A stretch of DNA of 64,000 nucleotides from Malurus cyaneus samueli (Eukaryota; Chordata; Aves; Passeriformes; Maluridae), in contig CM019217.1 in assembly GCA_009741485.1 (NCBI GenBank), forward strand, positions 38,673,765 to 38,737,764, written 5' to 3'. Of this stretch, positions 61,618-64,000 are shown piece after piece; positions within the stretch are counted from its first letter, which is position 1; each line of letters opens with the position of its first letter. The notes beneath the pieces are model-generated. The model was not told the origin of the DNA. It saw only the letters and a list, made by a program, of their open reading frames with translations, and did no database searches. A program made the position numbers and the translations under genes.

Positions 61618-64000
61618 GAAAATACCTGCCATTTAACAAGTAAAAAATGAAAGGAGTAGTGGCATTATAAAATATGAATCTATATTATGTGTCAAAACCC
61701 CAAAGATTTCAGTATTTACCTTTCTGTTTCATTTACTGTAACCTCTTAAAAAACACTCCAAAAATCTAATAAGGGATTAGAACAATGGGCATTTTAATCA
61801 ATATATGCACTTGCTTTTTCAGATTGGTAAGAACACTTTGAACAATTTATGGAGAGGACAACTATTTTTTAAATACCAAGTTTATTATTAAGAGAAAAGC
61901 ATTCATTGCATGCTTTATAACTCTCTGTCTTTTTAATATTTTCTGTGTACATGGCCTATCATCAGAACAATCAGATTCAAACATAATTTAAAGTCTTGAG
62001 CAATTAGTACAGACTTCTGGTATTCATAATGTAACTTGGTGTATATTGATCAATGCAGCCTATTACTTTAATGTTCGATGTGAAAGATATAATTTGCTTC
62101 TGTTGTTCTAATTCTATGTACCATGTCCAGATCAATCTCTGAGAGGAGGTAACAAGATGATTTCATAAGCACAACTTTTAGGATGCTGTTTAAAAATGTC
62201 TGTGCCGTGTCTCAAAATAGTACCTATCACCTCTGCATAGCTTCTGTTTTGGTCTGAGAACTGTGGTCTATTAAAAAAATCTAATTTTCATACTACTGAC
62301 ATAGATACAGGCTGATATCAAAAATCAGGAATTTCTATGTCATTCACTCGTTACTGGTTTTTGAAACTTCTCTTGGTGCATGATTCCCTCCCTCTTCCAC
62401 GGATACTTTAATTGCAAATGTAATTGTTCATTGTAAGTCTCTCTCAGAAAGAATTGAGTAACCCCAGCATTATGACTGTTATGTAGTCATCAACACAAAA
62501 AGTTGCAGAAGATGAATGGGGACATTCCTCCACCTTGATTAAACAAAAGCCTGGTATCATGTGACCAAAACTGTTCCTGTTCTCTGAATCTGAGAGAGAC
62601 CCTGTTATTAGGATCAGGTGATTCTTTGATAAGAGTTCTGATGAACATGAGGCTCCATGCTATGCATGGTTTTGGAAAAACCCAGTCAGTGGTTTCCTAG
62701 AATTGTTCTGGGTTTGCATCCCTTAATGAATGCAATGCAACCCCTCCTTCGTAGGTGTTGATAGTTTGGGGTTTGGATTCTCAGAGATGCTGGCAAATTT
62801 CAGCTCCTTTTGCTACTGAGTATGTCATTCAGAGTGATACATGAAAATTAAATTTCTGCATAGAGTCCAGAGCTACACTTGTATGAAAGAGTAAAAAATT
62901 TTAAAAGGACCGGCCTTTTTTCTCTCTTAACAATTTCAGTGATGACTTATATTTGGTATTTGGAGAAACTATGCTGGGTATTAGAGGTTTCTCTGAAACA
63001 CAAGCAGCCTCCTTCAAATGAATGGTGGAGCAAGGATGCAGTACTTTAGGTTATTACCTATGATATAGGGAAATTATGTTGTTGGGCAATATTTGAAGGT
63101 GAAAGGAAATTTGAGATCCTTGGTGTTTGCCTTGATGATGTGAAGGAGGGGAGAATTTTAAAAAAAAGAAGAAAAGGCAAAGCAAACAAAAATCCCCAAA
63201 ACAAATAGTAGTGAGAGATCAGAATTACTGTTGTACTCTCATGGGTTAGTAGAGTTAAGATGGGTATGATATATGATAATCAAATAAAATTATAAATCAT
63301 AATAATTTATTATGATGACAGAGATATCTAAAAAACACAGAGGGTAGTCTGTTGGGTTTTTAGCTAGATTTCAACTTTGATAACAAAACAGGCATAGAAT
63401 AGCATCTGATCCCTGTTCAAGACCAGAAAATTTCAGTAGAAATGTTAAACCTATGACCTAATAAATCTATTTAAACCTAGGTGGATTAAATTCTGGGTCA
63501 ATTACGGATGTTTAAAGTCACAAACCTGTATAGGTATGTGGAGGAGGTTGAACAGTGCCTTCTCCCCACTTTCCCCTGTGTGCTCAGCCATTTGATATAC
63601 TGTGGGTCTATGCTAGGAAGAAAATGTTTGCTATGGATGTGGAAAAACTCCCATCTCAGAGTGATTTAGATTTGAGATTGGAGTTATGGCAATTCTCCCT
63701 GTGGTATCTTGTGCCCTTTGAAACACATTATCCTACTGGAAAATCATCTTTAAGTAAGGGGCATGCAAATTTCCAATAGATTTGTAAACTGCTTTTGAGA
63801 CTCTTCACAATGTGTAAAGTATCTCATATCCTTTCACATTTTCTTCCCTGTCAAATTGAGATGAAAAGTCAATGTCCCAAAACTATTTGTAGAACCCTAA
63901 CTCTAAAAACCTTTTTTTTTCTTTTAAATTAATTTCAGTGTTTTAATTGCCTTGAATTGAAACTTAATTTTAATTGAATGGCAAATTTTTCTTCTGTTAT
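61618..64000. other. AT-rich intergenic or intronic DNA, no gene seen
   Basis: Frames of at most 74 codons, none with a recognisable motif. No repeat family is identified up to the end of the window. Confidence 0.55.

Noticed and set aside
1..64000. tRNA, rRNA, CRISPR arrays, bacterial operons, toxin or defence systems
   Set aside because: None is visible. No tRNA-like B box in context, no regularly spaced repeats, and composition and repeats are those of a bird chromosome.

Overview
This is a non-coding stretch of a vertebrate nuclear genome, almost certainly a bird and perhaps a songbird. The strongest evidence is the repeats. Several segments are recognisable avian CR1 LINE sequence, including the typical 3' tail rich in ATTCTRTG-type octamers and a decayed reverse-transcriptase segment. 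Three LTR-like elements of endogenous retroviruses are also present, one of them a complete solo LTR with matching target-site duplications. The background is AT-rich. No open reading frame exceeds about 213 codons, and the longest ones lie in repeats or look like chance. I see no complete protein-coding gene, tRNA, rRNA, CRISPR array or bacterial-type operon.

Layout. Positions 1-3165 look like unique intergenic or intronic DNA. At 3166-3627 lies a CpG-rich LTR-like element with perfect 10-bp inverted ends. It is followed by the 3' part of a second, different LTR ending at 4316. From 4317 to 22829 there is mostly single-copy AT-rich DNA with a (TAC)n microsatellite at 11694, a doubtful CR1 scrap near 13950 and a candidate small exon at 18081-18155. 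At 22830-23866 an old minus-strand CR1 is split by a younger plus-strand CR1. At 27815-28639 there is an 825-bp solo LTR flanked by the 5-bp duplication ggaag. Short minus-strand CR1 tails lie at 28778-28898 and 33431-33560. A plus-strand CR1 3' part lies at 37950-38535. Simple repeats lie near 26000, 35560, 39310, 42758 and 61596.

Towards the right end, a few segments look exon-like: 57201-57318 on the plus strand, and 58813-58904 and 60807-61020 on the minus strand. I cannot name any gene from them. The window is best read as a large intron or a gene desert, so no genes can be shown to work together here. Nothing in it supports a new multi-gene system. The most useful leads are the nested CR1, the complete solo LTR with its CpG-rich block, the 10-bp-TIR element and the unexplained CpG-rich open segment near 60.9 kb.
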